Below, piece by piece: positions 26,360-36,120 of a DNA stretch of 64,000 nucleotides. The first letter of the stretch is position 1; every line of letters begins with the position of its first letter. The notes beneath the pieces are model-generated. The model had not been told where the DNA came from and did not search any database. It worked only from the letters and a program-made list of their open reading frames with translations. Source of the DNA: Sphingobacteriaceae bacterium GW460-11-11-14-LB5 (GTDB lineage: Bacteria; Bacteroidota; Bacteroidia; Sphingobacteriales; Sphingobacteriaceae); assembly GCA_002151545.1 (NCBI GenBank), contig CP021237.1:1488001-1552000 (forward strand). Reading direction: 5' to 3'. A program made the translations under genes and the position numbers.

Positions 26360-27610
26360 TTAATCCTCTTCAGTAGCCAGTTTTTTTACCAACCATGGTA
26401 AAGTAAGTCCTTGTCCGATCAGGGTAAACAGGACCACCACAACGGATATAAATATAATGGCATTTCGTTGTGGAAATGCACTGCCATCCGATAAGGTAGC
26501 TGGTAATCCAATGGCAATGGCCAGTGAAACAATACCCCTCATTCCCGACCAGCTGATAATCAGACTGTTCTTGAAATCGAGCAATGCGTCTTCTGTAATG
26601 CGGTGTTTCCCTTTTTGAAAAGCTTTTTGAAGATTAAATTTTTGCAGGAAAACACGTGCCATCCGCAGTAACAAAGCTACAATGGTAATCACCAGCGAAT
26701 AAGCAATATAAGGGAGAATATCTGTACTGTTGATATTTTTGTATACATAAGGGAACTGTAAACCGATTAAGATGAAAATCAGGCCGTTCAATAAAAAGAT
26801 AATAATGTCCCAGATGTTTTTCGATTGATTTTTAAGCTGCTCCGGAAATACCTTGTTGCTAAACCTGGATATGCCCAATCCTAAAATAACCACGGCAATA
26901 ACCCCCGAAACATGTACTTGTTCCGCAATTAAATAGGTAACAAAAGGCATCAACAACATAAAGCTAATGGTTGCCAGGCGGTTGTTGTGGATCCTTTTAA
27001 TGATAAATGCCAAAATTCTCGACATCACCACGCCGATTAAGAATCCTCCAGCCATTAAAAGGGCAAATTCGAGAGATGCTTTCCAAAATACAAAGGCTGT
27101 TCCGGTTACCGCGGCAACAGCAAAACGATAGGCTACCAGTGCAGAAGCATCGTTAACTAAACTTTCACCCTCCAAAATGGTGTTGGTTTTGTGCGATAAA
27201 CCGAGTCCTTTGGTAATACTCATCGCCGCAACCGCATCAGTAGCCGAAAGAATGGCGCCCAATACAAAAGATACCGGCCAGCTCATCCCCGGAATCATAT
27301 AATGCGCCACTACAGCAATACCAATAGCGGTGATAAAAACCAGCGTAATGGCAAGTGCAAATATGGTATTGATATTGGTTTTAAATTCCTTAAATGAGAT
27401 ATTAAAGGCAGCATCGTAAAGCAATGGCGGTAGGAATATCAAAAATATAATTTCAGGATTAATATCAATTGGTGGTAAAGATGGTACAAAACCCACTGCA
27501 ATTCCAGCTATAATCAATAAAATAGGATAGGGGATTTTAATTCGATCGGCGATAGCAGAAAGGCCAATCATCACCGCTAAAATAAATATTACAATGGCAT
27601 AATTTTCCAT
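26360..27610 (-). CDS. Monovalent cation/proton antiporter, CPA1 family
   Basis: 416 residues, about 12 hydrophobic helices. Exchanges Na+ or K+ for protons across the inner membrane. CPA1 landmarks: 'FLPPLLYDAAFNISFKEFK' (about 56-74), 'LGAILSATDAVAAMSITKGL' (about 117-136) and 'ILEGESLVNDASALVAYRFA' (about 144-163) with the ND ion-binding pair, then 'SWSGMRGIVSLAIAIGLP'. There is no cytoplasmic regulatory tail, so it is close to the minimal length for the family. It converges on the gal operon. Confidence 0.92.
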   Translation of the reverse strand: MENYAIVIFILAVMIGLSAIADRIKIPYPILLIIAGIAVGFVPSLPPIDINPEIIFLIFLPPLLYDAAFNISFKEFKTNINTIFALAITLVFITAIGIAVVAHYMIPGMSWPVSFVLGAILSATDAVAAMSITKGLGLSHKTNTILEGESLVNDASALVAYRFAVAAVTGTAFVFWKASLEFALLMAGGFLIGVVMSRILAFIIKRIHNNRLATISFMLLMPFVTYLIAEQVHVSGVIAVVILGLGISRFSNKVFPEQLKNQSKNIWDIIIFLLNGLIFILIGLQFPYVYKNINSTDILPYIAYSLVITIVALLLRMARVFLQKFNLQKAFQKGKHRITEDALLDFKNSLIISWSGMRGIVSLAIAIGLPATLSDGSAFPQRNAIIFISVVVVLFTLIGQGLTLPWLVKKLATEED

Positions 27611-27893
27611 ATCTGCAAAACGCGTTTTTTAATAAATGTCGAAACACTTAATGCAAAATATAGGTTTAGAACTGAATTAAAAAGTTTCTGATCAAAATAA
27701 ATTTACCGATGAAACGTGGAGGATGCCTGGAATTCTACTGCGATTAGTACATTTAAATTTAATGAAGAAATCCTTCATGTTCTTCAATTCTTAATGGTCA
27801 ACAAAAAAATGCTAAATTAATTGCTGAAACGAGGCAGTATCTCTTTTAAAAAAAAACTGGAAAATTATAACAAAGGCAAGCTTTAATCAGAAA

Positions 27894-28208
27894 CTAACGC
27901 TGTAACCGGGGTCTTTTACTTTTAAAAGCCTGGTTGGCTTTTGGCTTTGCTGCCTGAACACCGCTTTCCTCTTCAGATATTTTAACTGTAATGACATTCC
28001 CTTTAAAAGTTTCGCCATTTAAGGTTGATACAATGTTTTTAGCATCTGGAAGACTGTAAATTTCCAAAAAAGCATATCCTTTACATTTGCCCGTCGCCCT
28101 GTCGCGAACAATTTTAATTGTTTCTACCCTGCCATGAAGGCTAACCAATATTGCCAAATCCATCTCCTGGATATTGTCAGGAAGGCCACCTATGAAAATC
28201 TTAACCAT
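27894..28208 (-). CDS. Small RRM-type RNA-binding protein
   Basis: 104 residues from the ATG at 28208, which starts directly at the first RRM strand. One RNA recognition motif spans about 1-80: RNP2 is 'KIFIGGL' (3-9) and RNP1 is 'KGYAFLEI' (about 42-49); the second aromatic position of RNP1 holds a leucine rather than phenylalanine. A basic, Lys/Arg-rich tail follows. Bacteroidota carry several such single-RRM proteins, which are thought to bind RNA broadly in the cytoplasm. No functional partner is adjacent. Confidence 0.85.
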   Translation of the reverse strand: MVKIFIGGLPDNIQEMDLAILVSLHGRVETIKIVRDRATGKCKGYAFLEIYSLPDAKNIVSTLNGETFKGNVITVKISEEESGVQAAKPKANQAFKSKRPRLQR

Positions 28209-28427
28209 TAATTCTTTAATTTGAGAGAACATTTGGGTCAATAAATCTTAAATCCAGAGCTGTTCTTTTAGACCTGCAAAATAAGCAAAATGATGTTCTT
28301 ACCCAAACTAATTGTATGAATTTTGCCTCATTTTTATCATAAATTTGTGAAGAGCAGGCATATATATTGATGTTGATCATCAGAAAATGTACATTCGCTT
28401 TCTAATCATCAAATAATAGGTTAAAAT

Positions 28428-30413
28428 ATGAGCATCCCCAGGTTAAAATCTATACTTCTCATCGCGTTTTTACTTTTCTCCTCTCAGTTTATACACGCTA
28501 AAATTTTATTGCCCTCAGTTTTTAGCAATAACATGGTTTTACAACAAAAAACCAATGCAGCAATCTGGGGTAAAACTGATGCGGGTAAAGCAGTTAAAGT
28601 AACGGTTTCGTGGAATAAAATTAATTATGGCGCTATTGCCGATGCCGGTGGTAATTGGAAAATTAAAGTGGCAACGCCTGGTTATGGAGGGCCCTATACC
28701 ATCACCATATCAGATGGAGAATTGTTGGTGCTCAATAATGTATTAATTGGCGATGTGTGGATCTGCTCCGGACAATCGAACATGGAAATGCCATTGGCAG
28801 GCTGGGGCAAAATCCTCAATAGTGAAAAAGAAATTGAAGCAGCTCAATATCCAAATATCCGTTTATTACAGGCAGAGCATGTAACCAGTAATTTTCCGCT
28901 TAATGATGCCAAAGTGGCTAATGGTGGTTGGCAGGAATGTAGCCCTAAGTATATTGCGGAGTTTTCTTCAACGGCTTATTTCTTTGCACGCGAAGTGTAT
29001 GAAAAAACCAAAATTCCGATTGGACTGATCCATACCTCGTGGGGAGGAACAATTGCTGAAGCGTGGACAAGTGCCGAATCGTTAAAAAAGATGGCGGATT
29101 TCTCAGCTGCAGTTGATAAGATTCAGCAATCAGCTAAAAATCCATCAACAATTTCTTACGAAGAAAAGTTATACAAGTGGGTTAAAATCACTAACGATAA
29201 AGATTCAGGTAATCAAGACGGGCAGATGAAATGGGCATTAACAGAAAGTGCCAGCTGGAAAAATATGACTTTGCCAACCTTGTGGGAAGATGCAGCGCTT
29301 AAAAATTTTGATGGTGTGGTTTGGTTTACAAAAAAGATTACAATTCCCGAAAACTGGAAAAGGGATGGGGCAAAGCTTAATTTGGGTACCATTGATGATA
29401 ACGACATTACTTTTATAAATGGTGTAAAAGTTGGCGAAACGGTAGGTTATAACATTGAAAGAAAATATACTATACCGGCTAACTTGCTTAAAGTTGGTGA
29501 AAATACCATCACTGTCAGGGTTTTTGATAGTGGGGGAGGCGGTGGATTATACGATGACACTAAAGATTTAAATTTAACAAATGGTGCTGCAGATAAAATT
29601 TCCTTAGCTGGTGAGTGGAAATATAAAATAGGTTTGGATTTTAAAAATATTGAGCCTAAACCTTCCGAAGAAAATGGCCCTAACCGACCAACCGTTTTAT
29701 ATAATGCCATGGTTCACCCTTACCAGCAATTCTCCATTAAAGGAGCTATCTGGTACCAGGGCGAAAGTAATGCCGACAGGGCTTACCAATACCGCGAATT
29801 ATTTCCAACGATGATTAAAGATTGGCGGCAGAAATGGGCGCAGGGTGATTTTCCTTTCTATTTTGTTCAATTGGCAAATTTTATGCAGATTGATCAAACA
29901 CCAGTAGAATCTGCATGGGCAGAGCTTAGGGAGGCACAGCAAAAAACACTTGCTTTGCCAAATACAGGCATGGCAACTATTATTGATATTGGTGATGCAA
30001 AAGATATCCACCCCAAAAATAAACAGGAGGTGGGCAGAAGACTGGCATTAATTGCGCTGGCTAAAACCTATGGCCAAAAAATAAACTATGCTGGCCCGGT
30101 TTATCAATCAAATAAAATTGAAGGAAAACAGATCCTTTTAACCTTTGGTAATAGCCAAAACGGATTAAAAACTGCGGATGGTGAAGCACTAACAGGTTTC
30201 GCCATCGCTGGGGCAGATAAGAAATTTTATTGGGCCAAAGCCAGCATCCTGGGCAATCAGATTATAGTAAGTAGCCCTCAGGTGGCCAATCCTGTTGCCG
30301 TTCGTTATGCATGGGGAAATAATCCCCTATGTAACCTGGTGAGTAACGATGGCCTGCCGGCATCACCATTCAGAACAGATACCTGGCAGGGCATTACCTT
30401 TGCGAAAAAGTAA
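28428..30413 (+). CDS. Secreted sialate O-acetylesterase-like carbohydrate esterase (SGNH fold) with inserted sugar-binding-like domain
   Basis: 661 residues with a signal peptide (about 1-24). The SASA-type SGNH esterase motifs are 'WICSGQSNMEMP' (nucleophile S117), 'WGGTIAEAW', 'WYQGESNA' (about 442-449) and 'DAKDIHPKN' (D526, H528). Between about 275 and 400 an inserted jelly-roll domain ('FTKKITIPENWKRDGAKLNL...INGVKVGET') resembles the N-terminal galactose-binding-like domain of GH2. It removes acetyl groups from sugars; the plant-glycan context suggests acetylated plant polysaccharide rather than sialic acid. It lies alone on this strand, without an obvious operon partner. Confidence 0.87.
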   Translation: MSIPRLKSILLIAFLLFSSQFIHAKILLPSVFSNNMVLQQKTNAAIWGKTDAGKAVKVTVSWNKINYGAIADAGGNWKIKVATPGYGGPYTITISDGELLVLNNVLIGDVWICSGQSNMEMPLAGWGKILNSEKEIEAAQYPNIRLLQAEHVTSNFPLNDAKVANGGWQECSPKYIAEFSSTAYFFAREVYEKTKIPIGLIHTSWGGTIAEAWTSAESLKKMADFSAAVDKIQQSAKNPSTISYEEKLYKWVKITNDKDSGNQDGQMKWALTESASWKNMTLPTLWEDAALKNFDGVVWFTKKITIPENWKRDGAKLNLGTIDDNDITFINGVKVGETVGYNIERKYTIPANLLKVGENTITVRVFDSGGGGGLYDDTKDLNLTNGAADKISLAGEWKYKIGLDFKNIEPKPSEENGPNRPTVLYNAMVHPYQQFSIKGAIWYQGESNADRAYQYRELFPTMIKDWRQKWAQGDFPFYFVQLANFMQIDQTPVESAWAELREAQQKTLALPNTGMATIIDIGDAKDIHPKNKQEVGRRLALIALAKTYGQKINYAGPVYQSNKIEGKQILLTFGNSQNGLKTADGEALTGFAIAGADKKFYWAKASILGNQIIVSSPQVANPVAVRYAWGNNPLCNLVSNDGLPASPFRTDTWQGITFAKK

Positions 30414-30525
30414 TTCATAAAAATTTGTGCAATATGTGAGGTGAAATCCGTGCAATGCAGGCAATATTTAAAGTTGCACTATTCTTTGTGGCTTACTTTA
30501 TATTTTTACTGGCTAACCGGAAATT

Positions 30526-30918
30526 ATGCCAAATACCTTATCAGACCAGGAAACCATTCTCCTGATTGCCGACCTGGAAGAAAAATTATTAGATGGGTTT
30601 AAAAAAACAGACCTGAACACACTCGATTTATTGTTTGCCGATGGGATGCTCTTTCACGATCAGTATGGAAATGTGTTGGATAAAGAGATGGACCTGGATG
30701 CTTACCGGAGCGGCAGGATAAAAATTACCAAAATCAATGTATCCAAGCGGGAAATACGTGTTTTTGAATCTATTGTTATTGTTTCTGCAAGCCTTTTTAT
30801 TAAAGGAAATTATGCCGATTTACTGCTGAACGGCAAATATCAATGGTTAAGGGTTTGGGGCAAAGTGAAAGAAGAATGGAAAGTAATTTCTGCCAGCTGT
30901 ACAAGCATTTCAATATAA
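30526..30918 (+). CDS. NTF2-like (DUF4440/SnoaL-type) small protein
   Basis: 130 residues without signal peptide. The pattern 'ILLIADLEEKLLDGFKKTDLNTLDLLFADGMLFHDQYGNVLDK' followed by 'RVFESIVIVSASLFIKGNY' and 'YQWLRVWGKVKEEWKVISASCTSI' is the cone-shaped NTF2-like fold of DUF4440. Proteins of this group are enzymes or binding proteins of varied role; no catalytic residues can be assigned. It follows the esterase gene by 112 bases and may be independent. Confidence 0.75.
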   Translation: MPNTLSDQETILLIADLEEKLLDGFKKTDLNTLDLLFADGMLFHDQYGNVLDKEMDLDAYRSGRIKITKINVSKREIRVFESIVIVSASLFIKGNYADLLLNGKYQWLRVWGKVKEEWKVISASCTSISI

Positions 30919-31278
30919 AATATTTGCTTAAAAATAAGAACGGGGAATAACCAATGGCTATCCCCCGATTCTAAATTAACGCTCTCTGAATCTAATATAG
31001 AACTAATCTCAGTTTCCACCAAAAACCTGATGGGCGAACCAGGCCAGTGCTGAGCACGACGCGCTAAAAACAGGCATATATCACAATCTTGGTGTAAACC
31101 TCCGGCTTTGCTAACTGTATAATTTTTTATCACTCAATTTTTTATACTCACCGTTTGCACTTGCATTAGCCCAACTGAATATCGTTTTGTAATTATTTGA
31201 ATCTAGGTTACTAAATCGTTTTAATATTCGCCCATATTTATTATTTTTATAAAATATTGTCTAACCAATAATCCTTTT
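30919..31278. other. 360-bp gene-free stretch before the GH127 gene
   Basis: The only structure I see is an imperfect hairpin at 30941-30967 (CGGGG/CCCCG stem, two mismatches) just after the NTF2-like gene, without a T-tract. The remainder is AT-rich and presumably holds the promoter of the GH127 gene; no exact TAnnTTTG element is near its start. Confidence 0.5.
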
Positions 31279-33789
31279 ATGAAAAGAATATTTGCTTCAG
31301 TCTATCTGCTGGTTTCCTGTCTATCTATTTATACTTCGAATGCTCAGCATTTAACGGAGTTCAATAAGGCACCCCTAAAACAACATGTTTATGTGCAATT
31401 ACCAATAGGCAGCATTAAAGCCAAAGGATGGTTGTTAAAGCAGCTGGAACAGCAAAGAGACGGTGCAACAGGAATGGCAGAAGCGCTATACCCGGAAAAA
31501 GATAATCTCGGCAAAAATTCCGATTGGCTGGGGGGCGATGGAAACGGATGGGAGCGGGTACCTTATTATGTTAAAGGTTTAGTGGCATTGGCTTATACCT
31601 TGGATGATCCTATGCTGAAAGCGAAAGCACAAAAGTATATCGATTGGACGTTGAACAATCAACAAGCCAACGGATTATTCGGTCCACCGAAAATGAAAGA
31701 TTGGTGGCCGCGCATGCCAATGATGTATGCTTTACAAAGCTATTACGAAGCCACAAATGATAAAAGGGTTATTCCCTTTCTCTCCAAATATTTTAAATAC
31801 GAACTCGACAACCTCGATGCTGATCCATTAAAAGAATGGGCTAAATCAAGAGCCGGCGATAATATGGAAATAGCCATTTGGCTTTACAACAAAACCGGTG
31901 ATCAGGATTTATTAAAGCTGGTAGAAAAGTTAAAACAACAGGCTTACCCCTGGATAGATATTTATAGTAACAACGGATTTTACTTTTTCGGTGATGATTT
32001 TCAACCTAAACATATGGTTAATGTGGCGCAGGCCCTAAAATTTCCAGTGGTTTATGCACAACTTCAGGATCTTCCTGCTAATCTGGAAGCACTTTCTAAA
32101 GGCGTCGCGCACATTATGCACGACCACGGGCAGCCGGAAGGTTTAGGCTCTGGAACTGAATTCCTGGCGGGTACCAGCAGTATAGAAGGTGTAGAAACCT
32201 GCACTGTGGTAGAATGGATGCAGAGTTTAGAAACTGCCGCAAAGGTTATTCATGATGCGAAAATTGGCGATCAGCTGGAAAAAATAGCTTTTAATGCTTT
32301 GCCGGCACAATTTAGCCGGGATTTTAAAAACCATTCGTATTATACATTACCGAATCAGGTTCAAAGTATTCATGGAGAGCATGGCTTTAATCAGGATTAT
32401 AGCTCAGGGATCGTTTCTAGTCCCTATTCAGGTTATGGCTGCTGCCGCTATAATATGCACATGGGCTGGCCTTATTTTGTAAAAAGCAGTGTAGTGGCTA
32501 CTCCTGAAAAGGGATTGGCGGTCATTACCTATGGCCCGATGGAAATAGAAACTGTGGTAGCCGGGAACAAAAAAATTAAAATTACTGAAGAAACCAATTA
32601 CCCTTTCGAAGAAAAGATCAGGTTAAAAATAGGACTTACCAGTTCTGTATCCTTTCCTTTGATTTTAAGGATCCCGGCCTGGAGTGTAAAACCAGGAATA
32701 AAATTAAATGGAACAATATTAAAAGGCGTAAAAGCAGGAGAAATGTTTACCATAGCCCGTGAATGGAAAGATCAGGATCAGTTAGAGGTGGATTTTCCGA
32801 TGCAGGTTACCACCCAGCTGCAAGTAAACAATTCGGTAAGTGTAGAACGCGGCCCTATGGTTTATGCCCTGGAAATTAAGGCCGTAAATAAGGTCACCAA
32901 AACACATGCAGTTGCTGGCTTTACAGATTACGAAATCCGTCCTGAATCGGCATGGAACTATGGTTTGGTACTGGATAGAGGTAATTTAAGTAAGGTGAGT
33001 GTGGTGAGCGCCACAATGCCAGAAAACCCTTTCATTGCAGAAAATGCACCGGTTAAATTGAAGGTTCGGGCAAAAAAGATTCCATCATGGAGCCTAAGCT
33101 ACAATAAGGTGGCCGCTTTTGATGTGCCCTTTAGTCCAATTGCATCTGCCGAAAAAGTGGAAGAAATTACCCTGGTACCTTACGGATCTGAAAATATACG
33201 GTTAAGCTGTTTTCCTGTCATCGGTCAGCCAAAAAAAATAAATAAAACTTTGGTTGAAAATTTTGATCAAGGAATGGCGAGCAACTGGGTTTTTTATGGT
33301 GGTGGCTGGTTTTGGAAAGATGGACAGGTTAACGCGGCATCCAACGCAGGTTCTGGTGGTTATGGTATAAATGGATCTAAATATGTGGCTAATGGAACAG
33401 ACTTTAAAGATTTTACTTATCAGGCGGATGTTAAAATCAATACTGCAGGCGATGCAGGTTTAATGTTCAGGGTTTCTCATCCGGCAATTGGTCCAGATGC
33501 TTACGAAGGCTATTACGTGGGTTTGGATCAACTTAATGGAACGGTAGTATTAGGGAAAGCAGGCGGGCAAAAATGGACGGTGATCAGTTCAGGAAAATAT
33601 CCTGTTGAAATGAACAAAATGTATACCTTAAAGATAGTGGCGAAGGGAGATAAATTTGATATTTTTATAAACGGATCAGCTCAGCCCGTTCTTTCTGCAA
33701 CAGATAATCAATACCACTCCGGTAGTATAGGATTAAGAACATATAAAGCATTGGCAAGTTTCGATTTAGTGAAGATTAACGCTTTTTAA
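31279..33789 (+). CDS. GH127-type beta-L-arabinofuranosidase (DUF1680) with C-terminal concanavalin-like domain
   Basis: 836 residues, signal peptide to about residue 22 (SNAQ). The DUF1680 barrel (about 35-470) holds the zinc-cysteine site of the family: 'GVETCTVVEWM' (E306, C308) and 'GYGCCRYNMH' (C388, C389), where in the model enzyme HypBA1 one cysteine of the pair is the nucleophile; E294 in 'GTEF' is the likely acid/base. A beta-sandwich region (about 470-640) and a C-terminal laminin-G/DUF1080-like domain (about 655-836) follow; the last is an addition to the basic family. It would release beta-L-arabinofuranose or related sugars from plant glycans. Confidence 0.85.
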   Translation: MKRIFASVYLLVSCLSIYTSNAQHLTEFNKAPLKQHVYVQLPIGSIKAKGWLLKQLEQQRDGATGMAEALYPEKDNLGKNSDWLGGDGNGWERVPYYVKGLVALAYTLDDPMLKAKAQKYIDWTLNNQQANGLFGPPKMKDWWPRMPMMYALQSYYEATNDKRVIPFLSKYFKYELDNLDADPLKEWAKSRAGDNMEIAIWLYNKTGDQDLLKLVEKLKQQAYPWIDIYSNNGFYFFGDDFQPKHMVNVAQALKFPVVYAQLQDLPANLEALSKGVAHIMHDHGQPEGLGSGTEFLAGTSSIEGVETCTVVEWMQSLETAAKVIHDAKIGDQLEKIAFNALPAQFSRDFKNHSYYTLPNQVQSIHGEHGFNQDYSSGIVSSPYSGYGCCRYNMHMGWPYFVKSSVVATPEKGLAVITYGPMEIETVVAGNKKIKITEETNYPFEEKIRLKIGLTSSVSFPLILRIPAWSVKPGIKLNGTILKGVKAGEMFTIAREWKDQDQLEVDFPMQVTTQLQVNNSVSVERGPMVYALEIKAVNKVTKTHAVAGFTDYEIRPESAWNYGLVLDRGNLSKVSVVSATMPENPFIAENAPVKLKVRAKKIPSWSLSYNKVAAFDVPFSPIASAEKVEEITLVPYGSENIRLSCFPVIGQPKKINKTLVENFDQGMASNWVFYGGGWFWKDGQVNAASNAGSGGYGINGSKYVANGTDFKDFTYQADVKINTAGDAGLMFRVSHPAIGPDAYEGYYVGLDQLNGTVVLGKAGGQKWTVISSGKYPVEMNKMYTLKIVAKGDKFDIFINGSAQPVLSATDNQYHSGSIGLRTYKALASFDLVKINAF

Positions 33790-33861
33790 CGTCAGCGCAA
33801 GGCGATATTAAACATTGCGGCAAGGAATTTGTTAATGTATTATCAATAAATAAAGTAAATT

Positions 33862-34725
33862 ATGAAATTATACAAATCAATACCCATAATACTCTTTACC
33901 CTTGCACTCGCTGCAGGTTGTGTAAGCAATAAGAAATATGCCGAACTGCAGGATACTTATGCAAAGCTGAGAGAAAGAAATCAGGAGTTAAGCAATAAAT
34001 ACCAGGACAGCCAGCGTGAGCTTAGTGGCAGCACCAGTAGGGTTAAAAGTTTAGAGGAGCAAATCGCATCAGAAAAAGCCAATGTAACCGCATTACAAGA
34101 TGCTTTGAACAAATGTTTAAATTCTAGTAGCCAGGGAAATGTTAATATTTCAAAACTGGTTGATGAGATTAATAGCTCAAATAAATACATCAAACAACTC
34201 GTTAATGCGAAAAATAAAAGTGATTCGCTTAATATGGTGTTAACGAATAACTTAACACGATCGTTAAGCAGGGAAGAACTCGGAGATGTTGATGTGCAGG
34301 TACTTAAAGGCGTAGTATACATCTCTTTAGCCGATAACATGTTATATAAATCAGGCAGTTACGAAGTGTCTGATAAAGCTGGAGAAACGCTGAGCAAAAT
34401 TGCCAAAATTATTAAAGATTACGATACCTACGATGTATTGATTGAAGGTAATACCGATAATGTGCCTATTGCGCAAACCAATATCCGCAACAACTGGGAT
34501 TTAAGTGCTTTACGTGCTTCATCAGTAGTTCAGGTATTGCAAACTAAGTATGCTGTTGATCCTAAACGTTTAACTGCAGGTGGACGTGGAGAATTTAATC
34601 CAATTGCCGATAATACCACCGCAGGTGGAAAAGCGAAAAACAGACGTACACAAATTATCATTACCCCTAAATTAGATCAGTTTATGGATCTGATCGGAAA
34701 AGCGCCTGAGCAATCTCAAAAATAA
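33862..34725 (+). CDS. OmpA-family lipoprotein with coiled coil
   Basis: 287 residues; lipobox 'LALAAGC' with C20. A long coiled coil (about 25-125; 'AELQDTYAKLRERNQELSNK', 'LEEQIASEKANVTALQDAL') separates the lipid anchor from the OmpA C-terminal domain (about 145-275), which shows 'YDVLIEGNTDNVPIAQTNIRNNWDLSALRA' and 'GRGEFNPIADN...KNRRTQIIITP'. Probable outer-membrane to peptidoglycan connector. It has its own terminator hairpin downstream. Confidence 0.9.
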   Translation: MKLYKSIPIILFTLALAAGCVSNKKYAELQDTYAKLRERNQELSNKYQDSQRELSGSTSRVKSLEEQIASEKANVTALQDALNKCLNSSSQGNVNISKLVDEINSSNKYIKQLVNAKNKSDSLNMVLTNNLTRSLSREELGDVDVQVLKGVVYISLADNMLYKSGSYEVSDKAGETLSKIAKIIKDYDTYDVLIEGNTDNVPIAQTNIRNNWDLSALRASSVVQVLQTKYAVDPKRLTAGGRGEFNPIADNTTAGGKAKNRRTQIIITPKLDQFMDLIGKAPEQSQK

Positions 34726-34746
34726 AAGCAAATAATTAAGCATATA

Positions 34747-34779
34747 AAGGGTTGGAATTTATTTTTCCGACCCTTTTTT
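34747..34779 (+). terminator. Terminator after the OmpA lipoprotein gene
   Basis: AAGGGTTGGAA pairs with TTCCGACCCTT (one G-T pair) and six T follow. Confidence 0.8.
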
Positions 34780-34844
34780 GTATAAACAGCTTTCAACTTC
34801 TGCCTAATATTTTGCTAATTTTGCACGCGCTCCATTATGAGGTT

Positions 34845-35426
34845 ATGAGAAAACGGATAAGAAGACACCTTCGAACAGCAAAATATATTGTCTACAAAGA
34901 AACTTTAGTTGATTTTAAAGAACACGTTTGGACATTTATAGGCGCATTTTTAGGTATTGGCATTATCGGCTTACTCCATTCCAAATATTTTACGGCCAAC
35001 GATAATTTATTTCTCATCGGTTCATTTGGAGCCTCCTCCGTACTTATTTATGGAATCATTAATAGCCCGCTGGCACAGCCGAGGAATTTAATCGGTGGGC
35101 ATGTGCTTTGTGCCTTGGTAGGCGTTACTATCCACAAACTTATTCCCGGCGAAGTGTGGTTATCTTCTGCTTTGTCGGTTTCTTTATCGATCGTATTGAT
35201 GCAGATCACCAAAACACTGCATCCCCCGGGTGGGGCGACCGCACTAATAGCCAACATCGGATCAGCCAAAATCCAATCTTTAGGTTACCTGTATGTATTA
35301 TGCCCGGTATTATCTGGCGCGAGTATTTTACTTCTGGTGGCCATTATGGTAAACAACAGGACCTCACATCGCAGTTACCCCAATAATAAAAAATGGTATA
35401 GGGTCTGGCACCGTTACCGCAGGTAA
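34845..35426 (+). CDS. HPP family integral membrane protein
   Basis: 193 residues from the ATG at 34845; an earlier in-frame start would overlap the preceding terminator. A basic N-terminus is followed by four or five hydrophobic helices. The family name motif is present in 'ITKTHHPPGG'-type position as 'TKTLHPPGGATALIANIG', together with 'FGASSVLIYGIINSPLAQPRNLIGGH'. HPP proteins have been linked to nitrite transport in plant plastids and to small-solute transport in bacteria; the substrate here is unknown. Confidence 0.85.
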   Translation: MRKRIRRHLRTAKYIVYKETLVDFKEHVWTFIGAFLGIGIIGLLHSKYFTANDNLFLIGSFGASSVLIYGIINSPLAQPRNLIGGHVLCALVGVTIHKLIPGEVWLSSALSVSLSIVLMQITKTLHPPGGATALIANIGSAKIQSLGYLYVLCPVLSGASILLLVAIMVNNRTSHRSYPNNKKWYRVWHRYRR

Positions 35427-35626
35427 AATATATCTCGATAACCATATTGATATGACGATTATACCTGATTATAAATGTATATTTGGTTATATCAGTAATC
35501 TTATTACAACACTTTTCTCTCACTGATTTACCATAGCGGTATGCGCTAATCTTAAATGGGTATTCCGATCACCGAATTGTTTATGCAATGATGATGGGTC
35601 TTATGAAACTGTAATTGTTTAATGCA

Positions 35627-35758
35627 ATGAGTAGAGACAAAAAGAAAGAGGCAAGTGTAAACAAAAAAGCGCCCTCAGATTATCAATCGGGAAAAGGTAA
35701 ATCGGTTAAAACTGAAATTGATCTTTTCGCTAAAAAATCTGGTAAAAATGGTAAATAG
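35627..35758 (+). CDS. Small Lys-rich hypothetical protein (43 aa), overlaps the next gene
   Basis: 43 residues beginning MSRDKKKEASVNKKAP and ending KKSGKNGK; 14 lysines make it strongly basic. I do not recognise a family. Support that it is real: ATG start, a TATATTTG promoter-like element at 35478-35485 with a 140-base leader, and a short overlap (11 bases) with the next start codon, suggesting translational coupling. A very basic short protein could bind nucleic acid or ribosome, but nothing proves it. Confidence 0.5.
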   Translation: MSRDKKKEASVNKKAPSDYQSGKGKSVKTEIDLFAKKSGKNGK

Positions 35759-36065
35759 CGACCAACGGGCTCAGGCAAAGGATTTTTTGTACGAACTAAA
35801 TAACACCAGACATGAATATGGTTTTTCGGCAAACGAAGAATGGACATTTGACTTGGTAACGAATGGTCAGAAGAAAGACCTGGAGGATAAATATTATCCC
35901 GTATTATCACTAAACATTGCACCTGAAAATATGGTGGATATGCTTGATCTTTTACAAGAGAAGCTTGGAAAGGCCGTTGATCATATCAAAGACAGTCTAA
36001 GCGTCAAAAAAAGCTTAAAAGAGCCAGCCCATTTATTAGCTTATTGTACAGGTAGATTAAAGTAA
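35748..36065 (+). CDS. Hypothetical protein, 105 aa
   Basis: 105 residues from the ATG at 35748, inside the end of the 43-residue gene; a TTG at 35718 is a weaker choice. No signal peptide or membrane helix. The sequence is mixed alpha/beta with charged helices ('NMVDMLDLLQEKLGKAVDHIKDSLSVK') and an N-terminal 'DFLYELNNTRHEYGFSANEEW'. I do not recognise the family. A strong hairpin terminator at 36081-36120 follows, so with the 43-residue gene it forms a self-contained two-gene unit. Confidence 0.6.
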   Translation: MVNSDQRAQAKDFLYELNNTRHEYGFSANEEWTFDLVTNGQKKDLEDKYYPVLSLNIAPENMVDMLDLLQEKLGKAVDHIKDSLSVKKSLKEPAHLLAYCTGRLK

Positions 36066-36080
36066 TGGTTACATTTAAAA

Positions 36081-36120
36081 ATAAGAAAGTTCTTAAATTA
36101 AGCTTTAAGAACTTTCTTAT
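36081..36120. terminator. 17-bp perfect hairpin
   Basis: 36081-36097 and 36104-36120 are exact reverse complements around a six-base loop. T-runs are short, but its position 16 bases after a stop codon suggests a terminator. Confidence 0.6.

Noticed and set aside
30840..31133. Minus-strand frame after the NTF2-like gene
   Set aside because: No similarity, no promoter element, overlaps the end of the real gene and an imperfect hairpin.
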